Positions 26,023 through 35,124 are shown, counted from the stretch's first letter. The stretch is DNA of 64,000 nucleotides from Mycolicibacterium neoaurum VKM Ac-1815D (GCF_000317305.3 NC_023036.2:1302001-1366000), one strand, 5' to 3'. Made by a program: numbers and translations. Notes: generated from the letters alone by a model not told the origin.

Positions 26023-26976
26023 ATGAGTACCGCCCGCGTCCTGCAGCTGCTCGGCCTGCTGCAGTCACGTCGTGTCTGGACCTCCGAGGAGCTGGCCGAA
26101 CGCCTCGAGGTCACCACCCGCAGTGTGCGCCGAGATGTCGAGCGGCTGCGTGAACTCGGCTACCCGGTGCACGCCAGCAAGGGCCACGGCGGGGGCTACC
26201 AACTGGCTGCAGGCGCCGCGATGCCACCGCTGCTGCTGGATCCCGACGAGGCCGTCGCGATGGCCGTCTGCCTGCGGTTGGCTGCCGGCGGGAGCGTGGC
26301 CGGCGTGGGGGAGTCCGCGTTGCGTGCGCTCTCCAAGCTCGACCAGGTCATGCCGTCGCGGCTGCGCTCGCAGGTCGCCGCGGTACACGAAAGCACCGTC
26401 ACCCTGACCCCGACGCAGAGCGACGCCCCCGTCGATCCCGAGGTGCTGATGACGCTGGCCCGGGCCTGCCGCGACCACGAACACATCGGCTGCGGGTACA
26501 CCGATATCCGCGGCGCCACCTCGCAACGCCGCCTCGAGCCCTACCAACTGGTGACCACCGGACGGCGGTGGTACCTGCTGGCCTTCGACAGGGACAAGCA
26601 GGAGTGGCGCAGCCTGCGCCTGGACCGGATGGACACCGTTCGGGCGGTGGGCAGCACCTTCACCGCGCGTCCTGCCCCCGACGCCGCCCAGTACGTCCAA
26701 CGCGCCATCACCAGCTCGCCCTACCGCTATATCGCCAGGGTGCGCTACCACGCGTCGCGTGATGTTGTGGCACAGACCTTCTCGTCGGCCTCGGTGCATA
26801 TCGAACCCGACGGTGAACACGCCTGCATCCTGACCACCGGCGCCGACGATCCGCGGGTGATGGCGCTCTATCTGGCCATGCCCGGATGTGAGTTCGAGGT
26901 GCTCGAACCGCCGGAAGTCGCCGACGCCGTGCGGACCGCGGCCGAACTGCTGCAGCGGGCGGGCACCCGAACGTAG
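26023..26976 (+). CDS. WYL-domain transcriptional regulator (YafY/DeoR type)
   Basis: A 317-residue regulator. The N-terminal winged helix-turn-helix (RVLQLLGLLQSRRVWTSEEL, then TTRSVRRDVERLRELGYPV) is of the HTH_11 type. The middle holds a WYL domain with GCGYTDIRGATSQRRLEPYQLV and TTGRRWYLLAFDRD, where W-Y-L is conserved as WYL. The WCX C-terminal extension follows (DVVAQTFSSASVHIEP to AMPGCEFEVL). Such proteins sense small ligands or nucleic acid through WYL. The ATG at 26023 has AGGGGC upstream; ATG at 26014 is an alternative. It is divergent from the DinB pair and 10 bases upstream of the mannosidase gene, so it may affect both. Confidence 0.9.
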   Translation: MSTARVLQLLGLLQSRRVWTSEELAERLEVTTRSVRRDVERLRELGYPVHASKGHGGGYQLAAGAAMPPLLLDPDEAVAMAVCLRLAAGGSVAGVGESALRALSKLDQVMPSRLRSQVAAVHESTVTLTPTQSDAPVDPEVLMTLARACRDHEHIGCGYTDIRGATSQRRLEPYQLVTTGRRWYLLAFDRDKQEWRSLRLDRMDTVRAVGSTFTARPAPDAAQYVQRAITSSPYRYIARVRYHASRDVVAQTFSSASVHIEPDGEHACILTTGADDPRVMALYLAMPGCEFEVLEPPEVADAVRTAAELLQRAGTRT

Positions 26977-26986
26977 GGTGCGGAGC

Positions 26987-29900
26987 ATGCGAGTGACAGC
27001 TGCGGAATCGACGGAGTTGTTCGTCGGGCCGCCGGCCGCCCCGCTGCAACTCGTCCGCGCCCACCACACCGCCTGCACGGTCCCCACGCCGGTGCGGGTG
27101 AGCGGCTACGGCATCCACGGCGAGGCCGTCGCCCAACCGGGGGATACCTACGTCGAGATCCCGGTCTATGTCGACGACCCCACCCCCGGGCAGCGTCACA
27201 ACGCCCGGATCGGTGACACCGCCTTCGAGTTCGTGGTCGCCGAACCGGGCTGGACCATGCACATGATCAGCCACTTCCACTACGACCCGGTGTGGTGGAA
27301 CACCCAGGCGGCCTACACCAGCCTGTGGACCGAGGATCCGCCCGGCGCGTGCCGCCAGACCAACGGTTTCGACCTCGTCACCGCCCACCTCGAGATGGCC
27401 CGCAGGGTGCCCGAATACAAGTTCGTGCTGGCCGAGGTGGACTACCTCAAACCGTTCTGGGACACCCACCCCGAGGAACGCACCGATCTGCGCCGACTCA
27501 TCGACGAAGGCCGCATCGAGATCATGGGTGGCACGTACAACGAACCGAACACCAACCTCACTAGCCCTGAGACGGCGATCCGGAATTTCGTGGCCGGCAT
27601 CGGTTTTCAACGCCACGTGCTCGGTGGTGACCCGGCGACGGCCTGGCAGCTCGACGTGTTCGGCCATGATCCGCAGTTTCCCGGAATGGCCGCCGACGCC
27701 GGACTGACATCGAGTTCATGGGCGCGGGGACCGCACCACCAGTGGGGACCGATGGCCGATCACGGTGACCCCGAGCGCATGCAGTTCGCCAGCGAATTCG
27801 AGTGGACCGCGCCGTCGGGGCGCGGGTTGCTGACCCACTACATGCCCGCGCACTATGCCGCGGGCTGGTGGATGGACTCCGCGCCGACGCTGGCCGACGC
27901 CGAGGCCGAAACCTACCGGCTTTTCACCGAACTGAAGAAGGTCGCGCTGACCCGCAACGTGCTCCTTCCTGTCGGCACCGACTACACGCCGCCGAACAAA
28001 TGGGTCACCGAGATCCACCGGGACTGGAACGCTCGCTACACCTGGCCGCGGTTCGTCTGCGCGCTGCCGCGCGAATTCTTTGCCGCGGTCCGGGACGAAC
28101 TCGACCAGACCGGGCGTCGGGCGTCGGTGCAGACCAGGGATATGAATCCCATCTACACCGGCAAGGACGTCTCCTATATCGACACCAAACAGGCCAACCG
28201 CGCCGCCGAGAACGCGGTGCTGGAGGCCGAGCGCTTCGCGGTGTTCGCCGGTGTGCTCGGCGGCGTCCGGTATCCGCAGGCCGCGTTGGCCAAGGCCTGG
28301 GTGCAGCTGGCATATGGTGCCCACCACGACGCCATCACCGGGTCCGAGTCCGACCAGGTGTACCTGGACCTGCTGACCGGCTGGCGCGACGCCTGGGAGA
28401 TCGGCCGCGGTACCCGTGACAACGCGCTACGACTGCTCTCCGGTGCGGTGAACGTACCGATGGTGGTATGGAACCCACTGGCGCACAACCGAACCGATAT
28501 CGTCACCGCCGAGTTCGACCACGACTTCACCGGTGTGGTCCGCGATGTCGACGGCGCCGAGTTGCCGACCCTGATCGAGGACGGGCGGGTCAGCTGGCTG
28601 GCCGAGGGGGTCGGCTCGTTGGGCTGGCAGGGATATCGCCTCGACGGCGACGTCCGCGGGTCGCGCTGGGAACCCCACGACGGGGTTGCCATCGCCACCG
28701 CCCGGCATCGCGTGACCGTGGATCCCGACCGCGGCGGCGGGGTCAGCTCGTTGATCACCGACGGTCGGGAATGGATCGCCCCCGGGTGCGTCGGCAACGA
28801 ACTCGCCGTCTACGCCGAGTATTCCGCCCATCCGCAGGCCGGCGAGGGGCCCTGGCATCTGCTGCCGCGCGGGCCGGTGACCACGTCGGCCGAACATCCC
28901 GCTGCGGTGCAGCTGTGGCGCTGCGCGCTCGGTGAACGGCTGGTCGTCACCGGGCATATCGGGGACGTGGTGAGCTACACCCAGACCATCACCGTCTGGC
29001 ACGGTGTCGAGCGCATCGAATACCGCACCGTGATAGACGAATTCACCGGCTCGGACGATCTGCTGCGGCTGCGCTGGCCGTGCCCGGTGCCCGGCGCCAT
29101 GCCCGTCAGCGAGGTCGGCGACGCCGTCATCGGTCGCGGGTTCGGACTGTTCCACGACGGAGACGAAGCGGTGGACGCCGCCGTGCACCCGTCCACCCTG
29201 GACAACCCCGCCTACGGCTGGTTCGGTCTGTCGGCGACGCTGCGGGTCCGCGTCGGGGAGCACACCAGGGCGATCTCGGTGGCCGAGGTCGTGGTCGGCG
29301 ACGACGATTTCGATGCCCGCGAGGTGATGGTGGCGCTGGTGCGCACGGGTGTCACCGCCACCTGCACCGTAGCCGGACAGCCGCGCTATGGGGATCTGGC
29401 CGTGGATTCCAACCTGCCCGATGCCCGGCTTGCCATCGGAGGCCCCGACGAGAACGGTTTCACCGCAGCGGTATTGGCGTGCGCGCCGGAATACCGCCAG
29501 GAGTTCGACCGTCAGCTTTCGGCGACCGGTGCGGCCCGCGTCTGGGTTCCCGCGGTCGCCCCGCTGGGACAGGAATGGGTGCCGGGGGCCGACCTGCGCG
29601 GCGAGCGCACCTTGCCGGTTCTGGTCATCGCCGGTGGTCTCACCGCGCTGATCGACGATATCGCCGACGCCGAGATCGCGGTGTCGCAGCAGACGCCGGC
29701 CGGGATGGAGCCCTTCGAATCGGCGACGGTGGCGTTGCTCAACCGCGGTGTGCCCGGCTTCGCCGTCGAACCCGACGGTTCACTGCACACGTCCCTGATG
29801 CGGTCGTGCACGGGGTGGCCGTCGGGGACCTGGATCGACCCGCCGCGGCGCACCGCGCCGGACGGCTCCAACTTCGGCCTGCAGCACTGGACGCACACCT

Positions 29901-31099
29901 TCGACTATGCGCTGGTCGCCGGTTCCGGCGACTGGCGGGATCGTGGAATACCGCGCTGCAGCGCCGAATTCGGCCACCCGCTGATCGCGGTGGTGAATCG
30001 GCGGGCAGGAGCGGATCTGCTCCCCGCACACGGCGCACTGCTCGACGTGGACGCCGAGGGTGTCCAGCTCGGAGCGCTCAAGGCCGCCGGTAACCCGATG
30101 ACGGCCGGCGCGCTCGCTGGCGTTGACGCGGGTTCGGTGGCCATGCGGCTGGTCGAGACGCATGGCAGGCATACGCCGTTCGTCATCCGCTCGGGTATCT
30201 GCGCGGTGTCCGGGATGCGCCACGTCGACCTGTTGGAAAACGATGCCGGCCCGGCCGCCGATGCGCTGCACGGCTACCAGATCGCCACCCTGCTGGCGCA
30301 TCTGGACGCGGTGCAGATCCTGCACGCCGACAACGACAGCATCGGCCCCGAAGCCGAAGCGGCGCAACCGGTCTACGCGCGCTACTGGCTGCACAACCGG
30401 GGGCCCGCTCCGCTGGGCGGGTTGCCCGCTGTCGCGCACGTGCATCCCAGGCAGGCGCAGGTGCAGCCGGGTACGCCGCTGCCGCTGCGGCTGACCGCCG
30501 CCAGCGATTGCACCGACGCCGCACTGCGCGGGCGGGTCCGGCTGATCTGCCCGCCGCAATGGTCCGCCGACCCCGACGAGGTGGCCTTCGTGCTACCGCC
30601 GGGGGAGTATCTCGACGCCGAGGTCGCCGTGGCGGTACCCGCCGCGGCGCCGCCGGGCCTGTACCCGGTGCGGGTGGAGCTGGCGCTCACCGGCGGACGA
30701 GGTCTGCCGGCCACGTGGCGTCAGGTGGTCGAGGATGTCTGTCTGGTGCAGGTGGGCCAGACGGATCGGGCGGCCGAAGGGCAGGTTCTGCGGCTGGTCG
30801 ACGGGCCCGCAGAGGTGCGCGTGCGACCGGGCGGCCAAGCTCGGCTGAGCGTCACCGTCGGCACCGACGCCCGCGCCGATCTCTCGGTGGAGGCCCATCT
30901 GATCAGCCCGTGGGGGACCTGGGAGTGGTTGGGGCCCGCGGTGATCGGCGCAGAGCTGCCCGCCGAGGGCCGGGTCACGCTGGACTTCGACGTCAGCCCG
31001 CCGCGCTGGGTTTCACCGGGCCGATGGTGGGCGCTGGTCCGGGTGGCCGCCGCGGGCACGCTGGTGTACTCGCCCGCCGTCGCGGTGGTGGTGACGTGA
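26987..31099 (+). CDS. GH38 alpha-mannosidase
   Basis: A 1370-residue glycoside hydrolase family 38 enzyme that cleaves alpha-linked mannose. The zinc-site motif HFHYDPVWW is at 96-104. The nucleophile Asp is D223 in WQLDVFGHDPQFP. A further zinc/catalytic block GAHHDAITGSES has H446-H447-D448. The GH38 middle domain and large beta-sandwich C-terminal domains fill the rest, and the last 250 residues look like NEW3-type beta-sandwich segments (GLYPVRVELALTG). No signal peptide is seen, so it may act on cytoplasmic mannosides such as turnover products of mannosylated lipids or methylmannose polysaccharides. It occupies the position of Rv0648. Its end overlaps the next gene by GTGA. Confidence 0.92.
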   Translation: MRVTAAESTELFVGPPAAPLQLVRAHHTACTVPTPVRVSGYGIHGEAVAQPGDTYVEIPVYVDDPTPGQRHNARIGDTAFEFVVAEPGWTMHMISHFHYDPVWWNTQAAYTSLWTEDPPGACRQTNGFDLVTAHLEMARRVPEYKFVLAEVDYLKPFWDTHPEERTDLRRLIDEGRIEIMGGTYNEPNTNLTSPETAIRNFVAGIGFQRHVLGGDPATAWQLDVFGHDPQFPGMAADAGLTSSSWARGPHHQWGPMADHGDPERMQFASEFEWTAPSGRGLLTHYMPAHYAAGWWMDSAPTLADAEAETYRLFTELKKVALTRNVLLPVGTDYTPPNKWVTEIHRDWNARYTWPRFVCALPREFFAAVRDELDQTGRRASVQTRDMNPIYTGKDVSYIDTKQANRAAENAVLEAERFAVFAGVLGGVRYPQAALAKAWVQLAYGAHHDAITGSESDQVYLDLLTGWRDAWEIGRGTRDNALRLLSGAVNVPMVVWNPLAHNRTDIVTAEFDHDFTGVVRDVDGAELPTLIEDGRVSWLAEGVGSLGWQGYRLDGDVRGSRWEPHDGVAIATARHRVTVDPDRGGGVSSLITDGREWIAPGCVGNELAVYAEYSAHPQAGEGPWHLLPRGPVTTSAEHPAAVQLWRCALGERLVVTGHIGDVVSYTQTITVWHGVERIEYRTVIDEFTGSDDLLRLRWPCPVPGAMPVSEVGDAVIGRGFGLFHDGDEAVDAAVHPSTLDNPAYGWFGLSATLRVRVGEHTRAISVAEVVVGDDDFDAREVMVALVRTGVTATCTVAGQPRYGDLAVDSNLPDARLAIGGPDENGFTAAVLACAPEYRQEFDRQLSATGAARVWVPAVAPLGQEWVPGADLRGERTLPVLVIAGGLTALIDDIADAEIAVSQQTPAGMEPFESATVALLNRGVPGFAVEPDGSLHTSLMRSCTGWPSGTWIDPPRRTAPDGSNFGLQHWTHTFDYALVAGSGDWRDRGIPRCSAEFGHPLIAVVNRRAGADLLPAHGALLDVDAEGVQLGALKAAGNPMTAGALAGVDAGSVAMRLVETHGRHTPFVIRSGICAVSGMRHVDLLENDAGPAADALHGYQIATLLAHLDAVQILHADNDSIGPEAEAAQPVYARYWLHNRGPAPLGGLPAVAHVHPRQAQVQPGTPLPLRLTAASDCTDAALRGRVRLICPPQWSADPDEVAFVLPPGEYLDAEVAVAVPAAAPPGLYPVRVELALTGGRGLPATWRQVVEDVCLVQVGQTDRAAEGQVLRLVDGPAEVRVRPGGQARLSVTVGTDARADLSVEAHLISPWGTWEWLGPAVIGAELPAEGRVTLDFDVSPPRWVSPGRWWALVRVAAAGTLVYSPAVAVVVT

Positions 31100-31662
31100 C
31101 CGCCGCGCTGGTGGGTGGTGTCCCGATCACCGTCGCCCAGGTCGACGAGCGGGAAAGGGTCCTGCGGGAGGGTAATTCGGCCGCCGCGCTGCCCCGGCCG
31201 GGCACCGGTGAGGGCCGTCAGTTGCGACGCTGGCTGACCCAGCTGCTGGCCGCCGAACGTGTCGTCGAACTCGAGGCGGGCACCGCGGGCCATGTCCCGA
31301 CGCAGGAGGAGATACTGCCCGATATGACCGCGCGCCTGGAGATCGGCAGCATCGCCGCGGCCGTCCTGAGCACGCCCGCGGGCCGCGCCGCCTTCGCCGC
31401 CGTCACCGCAGGGGTCGACGTCACCGATATCGAGATCGCCGACTACCACCGGCGCAACCCCGGCCGGTTCGGGCCGCGTCGATCGGTGCCGCTGGCACTC
31501 GACGAGGCCTATCTGCTGATCGCCGAACACCTGCGGTCGGCGGCGCAGCGGCGGGCGTTCCGGCAATGGCTCGACGCCCGCACCGCCGAACTGGTGCAGC
31601 TGGCACCGGGCTACGAGCACCCCGGCGATCCGCGTCAACCCGACAACACCCACCGACACTGA
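31096..31662 (+). CDS. Protein of unknown function in the mannosidase/ROK operon
   Basis: A 188-residue protein that I do not recognise. It begins MTAALVGGVPITVAQVDERE, a pattern like the first strand and helix of SurA/PpiC-type prolyl isomerase N-domains. A long amphipathic helical part follows (LRRWLTQLLAAERVVELEAG, then an Arg/Ala-rich C-terminus), but no catalytic PPIase domain is present. The M. tuberculosis gene in this position is named fabD2, yet no malonyltransferase GHSxG motif exists here. It is coupled on both sides: its GTG overlaps the mannosidase stop (GTGA), and its TGA overlaps the ROK gene start by one base. A role with those two proteins in mannose-glycan metabolism is inference. 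Confidence 0.75.
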   Translation: MTAALVGGVPITVAQVDERERVLREGNSAAALPRPGTGEGRQLRRWLTQLLAAERVVELEAGTAGHVPTQEEILPDMTARLEIGSIAAAVLSTPAGRAAFAAVTAGVDVTDIEIADYHRRNPGRFGPRRSVPLALDEAYLLIAEHLRSAAQRRAFRQWLDARTAELVQLAPGYEHPGDPRQPDNTHRH

Positions 31663-32552
31663 TGACGGTCCTCGCGATCGACATCGGCGGCACCAAGATC
31701 GCCGCCGCACTGGTCGACGGCGGCACCCTGGTGCACCGGACCGAGGTACCCACACCGCAGACCTCGGCCGAGGATGCCTGGGGTGCGACGGCGGAACTGA
31801 TCACCGCGACCCTTGCCGCCGAGCCGACCGGGGGCGTCGAGGCCATCGGCATCTCCTCGGCCGGACCGGTGGACCTCGGCGCCGGGACGATCAGCCCGGT
31901 CAACATCGCCGTGTGGCGGGACTTCCCGATCGTGGCCCGGGTGGCGCAGCAGACCGGGCTGCCCGTGCGTCTCGGCGGTGACGGGCTGTGCATGGCGCTC
32001 GGCGAGCACCGGTACGGCGCGGGACGCGGCGCACAGTTCCTGCTGGGCATGGTGGTCTCGACCGGTATCGGCGGCGGACTGGTGCTCGGCGGCGTGCCCT
32101 ATGACGGCCGCACCGGCAACGCCGGACATGTCGGGCACACGGTGATCGAACTCGACGGGCAGCGCTGTCCGTGCGGGGGCCGCGGCTGCGTGGAGACGGT
32201 GGCTTCCGGCCCGGCGATGACCCGCTGGGCCCGCGCGCAGGGCTGGGCGGGTACCGATGCCAAACAGCTTGCCGCGGATGTGCAACGCGATGACCCGATC
32301 GCCGTCGAGGCGTTCCGCCGGGGCGCGACGGCGGTGGCCGCGATGATCGCCTCCACCGCGGCGGTATGCGATCTGGATCTGGCGGTCATCGGCGGTGGGG
32401 TGGCCAAGGCCGGGCCGGTGCTGTTCGACCCGCTGCGTGCGGCACTGGCCGACTACGCCGGACTGGCCTTCCTGCGCAGCCTGCGAGTGGTGCCCGCCGA
32501 GTTGGGGTCGGATGCCGGGCTGATCGGAGCGGGGGTGCTGGCGACCACCTGA
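31662..32552 (+). CDS. ROK-family sugar kinase
   Basis: A 296-residue ROK protein without a DNA-binding domain, so an enzyme rather than a repressor. The N-terminal phosphate motif is LAIDIGGTKIAAALV at 4-18. The middle has GISSAGPVDL and the catalytic-loop region NIAVWRDFPI. The zinc-binding motif CPCGGRGCVE has C169, C171 and C176. The adenosine motif is AVIGGGVAKAGP. Substrates in the family are glucose, mannose or N-acetylmannosamine. Paired with a GH38 mannosidase, a mannokinase role that captures released mannose is plausible. The start ATG overlaps the preceding stop by one base. It corresponds in position to Rv0650. Confidence 0.88.
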   Translation: MTVLAIDIGGTKIAAALVDGGTLVHRTEVPTPQTSAEDAWGATAELITATLAAEPTGGVEAIGISSAGPVDLGAGTISPVNIAVWRDFPIVARVAQQTGLPVRLGGDGLCMALGEHRYGAGRGAQFLLGMVVSTGIGGGLVLGGVPYDGRTGNAGHVGHTVIELDGQRCPCGGRGCVETVASGPAMTRWARAQGWAGTDAKQLAADVQRDDPIAVEAFRRGATAVAAMIASTAAVCDLDLAVIGGGVAKAGPVLFDPLRAALADYAGLAFLRSLRVVPAELGSDAGLIGAGVLATT

Positions 32553-32573
32553 TCCGAGACGTTCTTCGCGGAT

Positions 32574-32603
32574 TTGGGCTGGGGCCGCCCGGCAGGCTAT
32601 TCT
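32574..32603 (+). promoter_or_regulatory. Candidate SigA promoter of rplJ-rplL
   Basis: TTGGGC at 32574-32579 and TATTCT at 32598-32603 are 18 bases apart, downstream of the ROK gene stop and upstream of the L10 leader. The start of transcription would fall near 32610. Confidence 0.5.
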
Positions 32604-32609
32604 TCTGCA

Positions 32610-32735
32610 GTTCCACCGAAGACCGTAGGTCACCGATGAGCAGTCGGTTGAAGGTCCGGGATTTCCCGGCGGCCCACGCAGGAGGACGAGGTAGAAGCAT
32701 TCTTGCGCGCCCCGACCTTTCTGTGTCGGGGCGTT
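32610..32735 (+). ncRNA. L10-type ribosomal protein leader of rplJ-rplL
   Basis: This untranslated leader precedes rplJ. It contains a run with the general look of actinobacterial L10 leaders (ACCGTAGGTCACCGATGAGC, then GGTTGAAGGTCC). It ends in a strong hairpin, CGCCCCGAC/GTCGGGGCG at 32708-32733, followed by TTTGTGATTT. The L10-L12 complex is known to bind such leaders and reduce rplJL expression. The terminal hairpin may work as an attenuator or mark a processing site. Boundaries are approximate. Confidence 0.6.
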
Positions 32736-32790
32736 TGTGATTTCTGGCCCCTCATGCGGTGGACGACCCAACCATCACGAGGAGGCAAGC

Positions 32791-33327
32791 ATGGCCAAGG
32801 CTGAAAAGGCCACCGCGGTCGCCGACATCGCCGAGAAGTTCAAGGAGGCGACGGCCACCGTCGTCACCGAGTACCGCGGCCTGACGGTGTCCAATCTTGC
32901 CGAGCTGCGCAGGTCGCTGGGCGACGGAACCACCTACACGGTTGCCAAGAACACCTTGGTCAAGCGTGCGGCTGCCGAAGCCGGCATCGAGGGTCTGGAC
33001 GATCTGTTCGCCGGCCCGACCGCCATCGCGTTCATCAGCGGTGAGCCCGTTGACGCCGCGAAGGCGATCAAGAAGTTCGCCAAGGACAACAAGGCACTGG
33101 TCGTCAAGGGCGGCTACATGGACGGAAAGGCTCTTTCCGTCGATGAGGTCAACCGGATCGCCGATCTGGAATCGCGCGAGGTCCTGCTGTCCAAGCTGGC
33201 CGGCGCGCTGAAGGCGAAGCAGTCCCAGGCCGCGGCGCTGTTCGTTGCGCCCGCGTCCCAGATCGCCCGTCTGGCCGCAGCTCTGCAAGAGAAGAAGGCC
33301 GGCTCGGAAAACACCGACGCCGCTTAA
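32791..33327 (+). CDS. rplJ: 50S ribosomal protein L10
   Basis: A 178-residue L10 protein, the base of the ribosomal stalk, which binds 23S rRNA and carries the L7/L12 dimers. It starts [20 protein letters not shown] and has [42 protein letters not shown] and the C-terminal helix that anchors L7/L12 ([14 protein letters not shown]). The ATG at 32791 is preceded by ACGAGGAGGCAAGC, a perfect ribosome binding site; the in-frame upstream codons are leader. It is followed after 33 bases by rplL. Confidence 0.98.
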   Translation: MAKAEKATAVADIAEKFKEATATVVTEYRGLTVSNLAELRRSLGDGTTYTVAKNTLVKRAAAEAGIEGLDDLFAGPTAIAFISGEPVDAAKAIKKFAKDNKALVVKGGYMDGKALSVDEVNRIADLESREVLLSKLAGALKAKQSQAAALFVAPASQIARLAAALQEKKAGSENTDAA

Positions 33328-33360
33328 GCACACCACCACCCACAGAGATAAGGAATCACC

Positions 33361-33747
33361 ATGGCAAAGCTGTCCACCGAAGAACTGCTCGACGCGTTCA
33401 AGGAAATGACCCTGCTGGAGCTCTCTGAGTTCGTGAAGCAGTTCGAGGAGACCTTCGACGTCACCGCCGCCGCTCCGGTCGCCGTGGCCGCCGGCCCCGC
33501 CGCCGGTGCGCCCGCCGAGGCCGCCGAAGAGCAGAGCGAATTCGACGTCATCCTCGAGGGTGCCGGCGACAAGAAGATCGGCGTCATCAAGGTCGTCCGC
33601 GAGATCGTCTCCGGCCTGGGCCTGAAGGAAGCCAAGGATCTGGTCGACGGCGCGCCCAAGCCGCTGCTGGAGAAGGTCAGCAAGGAAGCCGCTGAGGATG
33701 CCAAGGCCAAGCTCGAGGCCGCCGGCGCCAGCGTCACCGTCAAGTAG
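33361..33747 (+). CDS. rplL: 50S ribosomal protein L7/L12
   Basis: A 128-residue L7/L12 stalk protein. The N-terminal dimerisation domain is [20 protein letters not shown]. An Ala/Pro-rich hinge ([18 protein letters not shown] region) follows. The C-terminal factor-binding domain has [20 protein letters not shown] and the [17 protein letters not shown] signature. It recruits EF-Tu and EF-G, both encoded later in this window, to the ribosome. AAGGA lies upstream of the ATG. A strong terminator follows the stop codon. Confidence 0.98.
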   Translation: MAKLSTEELLDAFKEMTLLELSEFVKQFEETFDVTAAAPVAVAAGPAAGAPAEAAEEQSEFDVILEGAGDKKIGVIKVVREIVSGLGLKEAKDLVDGAPKPLLEKVSKEAAEDAKAKLEAAGASVTVK

Positions 33748-33756
33748 TTCACTCGC

Positions 33757-33798
33757 ACTGCGGGCCGGGTCGATCATTCGACCCGGCCCGCAGTCGTT
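33757..33798 (+). terminator. Rho-independent terminator after rplL
   Basis: A perfect 17-base-pair stem (arm ACTGCGGGCCGGGTCGA at 33757-33773 against 33778-33794) with a TCAT loop, then CGTTTC. It ends the rplJL transcript 10 bases after the rplL stop. Confidence 0.92.
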
Positions 33799-33917
33799 TC
33801 TCCCGCCCGTAGGGCAACCGTTCGTCGTTGCTGGAAATGGGCGTACGTTACAGTGACTCAAGCCACAGGTGCCCCTGGCGAGTGGCAGTACCCGGGCTGC
33901 AATCGGAAGGAACATGT

Positions 33918-34994
33918 ATGGGCGTCCAAATCGACGTGAACAACCTGAGCAAGTCGTTCGGGTCGTCGAAGATCTGGGAAGACGTCACGATGTCGATTCC
34001 CGCAGGTGAGGTCAGCGTGCTGCTGGGCCCCTCGGGTACCGGTAAGTCGGTGTTCCTGAAGTCACTGATCGGCCTGCTGCGGCCTGAGCGCGGCTCGATC
34101 ATCATCGATGGCACCAACATCCTGGAGTGCTCGGCCAAGGAGCTCTACGAGATCCGCACGCTGTTCGGTGTGCTGTTCCAGGACGGCGCGCTGTTCGGCT
34201 CGATGAACATCTACGACAACACGGCCTTCCCGCTGCGCGAGCACACGAAGAAGTCCGAGTCCGAGATTCGCAACATCGTGATGGAAAAGCTCGAGCTGGT
34301 CGGTATGCCCAATGACGGGCACAAGTTCCCCGGTGAGATCTCCGGTGGTATGCGCAAGCGTGCGGGCCTGGCCCGCGCGTTGGTGCTGGACCCGCAGATC
34401 ATCCTGTGTGACGAGCCGGACTCCGGTCTGGATCCGGTCCGTACCGCGTATCTGTCGCAGTTGCTGATCGATATCAACGCCCAGATCGACGCGACGGTGC
34501 TGATCGTGACGCACAACATCAACATCGCTCGCACGGTGCCCGACAACATCGGCATGCTGTTCCGCAAGCAGCTGATCATGTTCGGCCCCCGCGAGGTGCT
34601 GCTGACCAGCGAAGAGCCGGTGGTCAAGCAGTTCCTCAACGGTCGGCGTATCGGGCCGATCGGTATGTCGGAGGAGAAGGACGAGGCCACCGCTGCGGCC
34701 GAGCAGGCCATGATGGAGGCCGGTCAGCACGACGGTGGCGTCGAGGAGATCGAGGGTGTGCCCCCGCAGCTGATGGCCACTCCCGGTATGCCCGAGCGTA
34801 AGGCTGTGGGTCGTCGTCAGGCTCGGGTGCGCGAGATCCTGCACACGCTGCCGCCGGCCGCCCAGGAGGCGATCCGCGACGATCTGGAGGGCACCCACCA
34901 GTACGCCTCGCACGAGCCCGGCCACGCCCCCGCCCGTCCGCACAACCAGGAGGACGACGCTCCGACGCAGTCCATCCCGGTGAGCAACCAGTAG
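33918..34994 (+). CDS. mkl: Mkl/MceG-type ABC transporter ATPase
   Basis: A 358-residue ATP-binding protein that powers Mce lipid/cholesterol import systems in mycobacteria (Mkl, also called MceG). Walker A is LLGPSGTGKSVFLKSL, the signature loop is PGEISGGMRKRAGLARAL, and Walker B is IILCDEPDSGLDPVR, with switch His in VTHNINIAR. A C-terminal extension of about 110 residues (EEPVVKQFLNGRRIGPIGMS, then RRQARVREILHTLP) is typical of Mkl and absent from ordinary ABC ATPases. The ATG at 33918 has GGAAGG eight bases upstream. An in-frame ATG at 33837 (MGVRYSDSSH) is reminiscent of the longer annotated M. tuberculosis start. It ends at a very strong terminator. Confidence 0.95.
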   Translation: MGVQIDVNNLSKSFGSSKIWEDVTMSIPAGEVSVLLGPSGTGKSVFLKSLIGLLRPERGSIIIDGTNILECSAKELYEIRTLFGVLFQDGALFGSMNIYDNTAFPLREHTKKSESEIRNIVMEKLELVGMPNDGHKFPGEISGGMRKRAGLARALVLDPQIILCDEPDSGLDPVRTAYLSQLLIDINAQIDATVLIVTHNINIARTVPDNIGMLFRKQLIMFGPREVLLTSEEPVVKQFLNGRRIGPIGMSEEKDEATAAAEQAMMEAGQHDGGVEEIEGVPPQLMATPGMPERKAVGRRQARVREILHTLPPAAQEAIRDDLEGTHQYASHEPGHAPARPHNQEDDAPTQSIPVSNQ

Positions 34995-35002
34995 AACCTG
35001 AT

Positions 35003-35048
35003 CCGACAAGAAACCGCCCGGGCGACAGCCCGGGCGGTTTCTTGTCGG
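35003..35048 (+). terminator. Rho-independent terminator after mkl
   Basis: A perfect 21-base-pair stem (35003-35023 against 35028-35048; inner arm CCGCCCGGGC) with a GACA loop, whose right side includes a TTTCTT stretch. It begins 8 bases after the mkl stop codon. Confidence 0.93.
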
Positions 35049-35056
35049 GGCCGGAT

Positions 35057-35124
35057 CGCAATGTTCCGCTGACAGCTCCGTCATGGATATATAGGCACGA
35101 CGCGGCTGTCAGCGGAACATTGCG
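35057..35124. repeat. Perfect 20-bp inverted repeat between mkl and rpoB
   Basis: The arm at 35057-35076 (beginning CGCAATGTTCCGCTGAC) is repeated exactly inverted at 35105-35124, with 28 bases between. The core ATGTTCCGCT occurs a third time at 35288-35297. It lies just after the mkl terminator and is not needed as a second terminator. The architecture is like the palindromes around the nuclease gene, but the sequence differs. Confidence 0.9.

Noticed and set aside
31096..31662. Naming the middle operon gene fabD2
   Set aside because: The sequence has no malonyltransferase active-site motif, so the inherited name would mislead.
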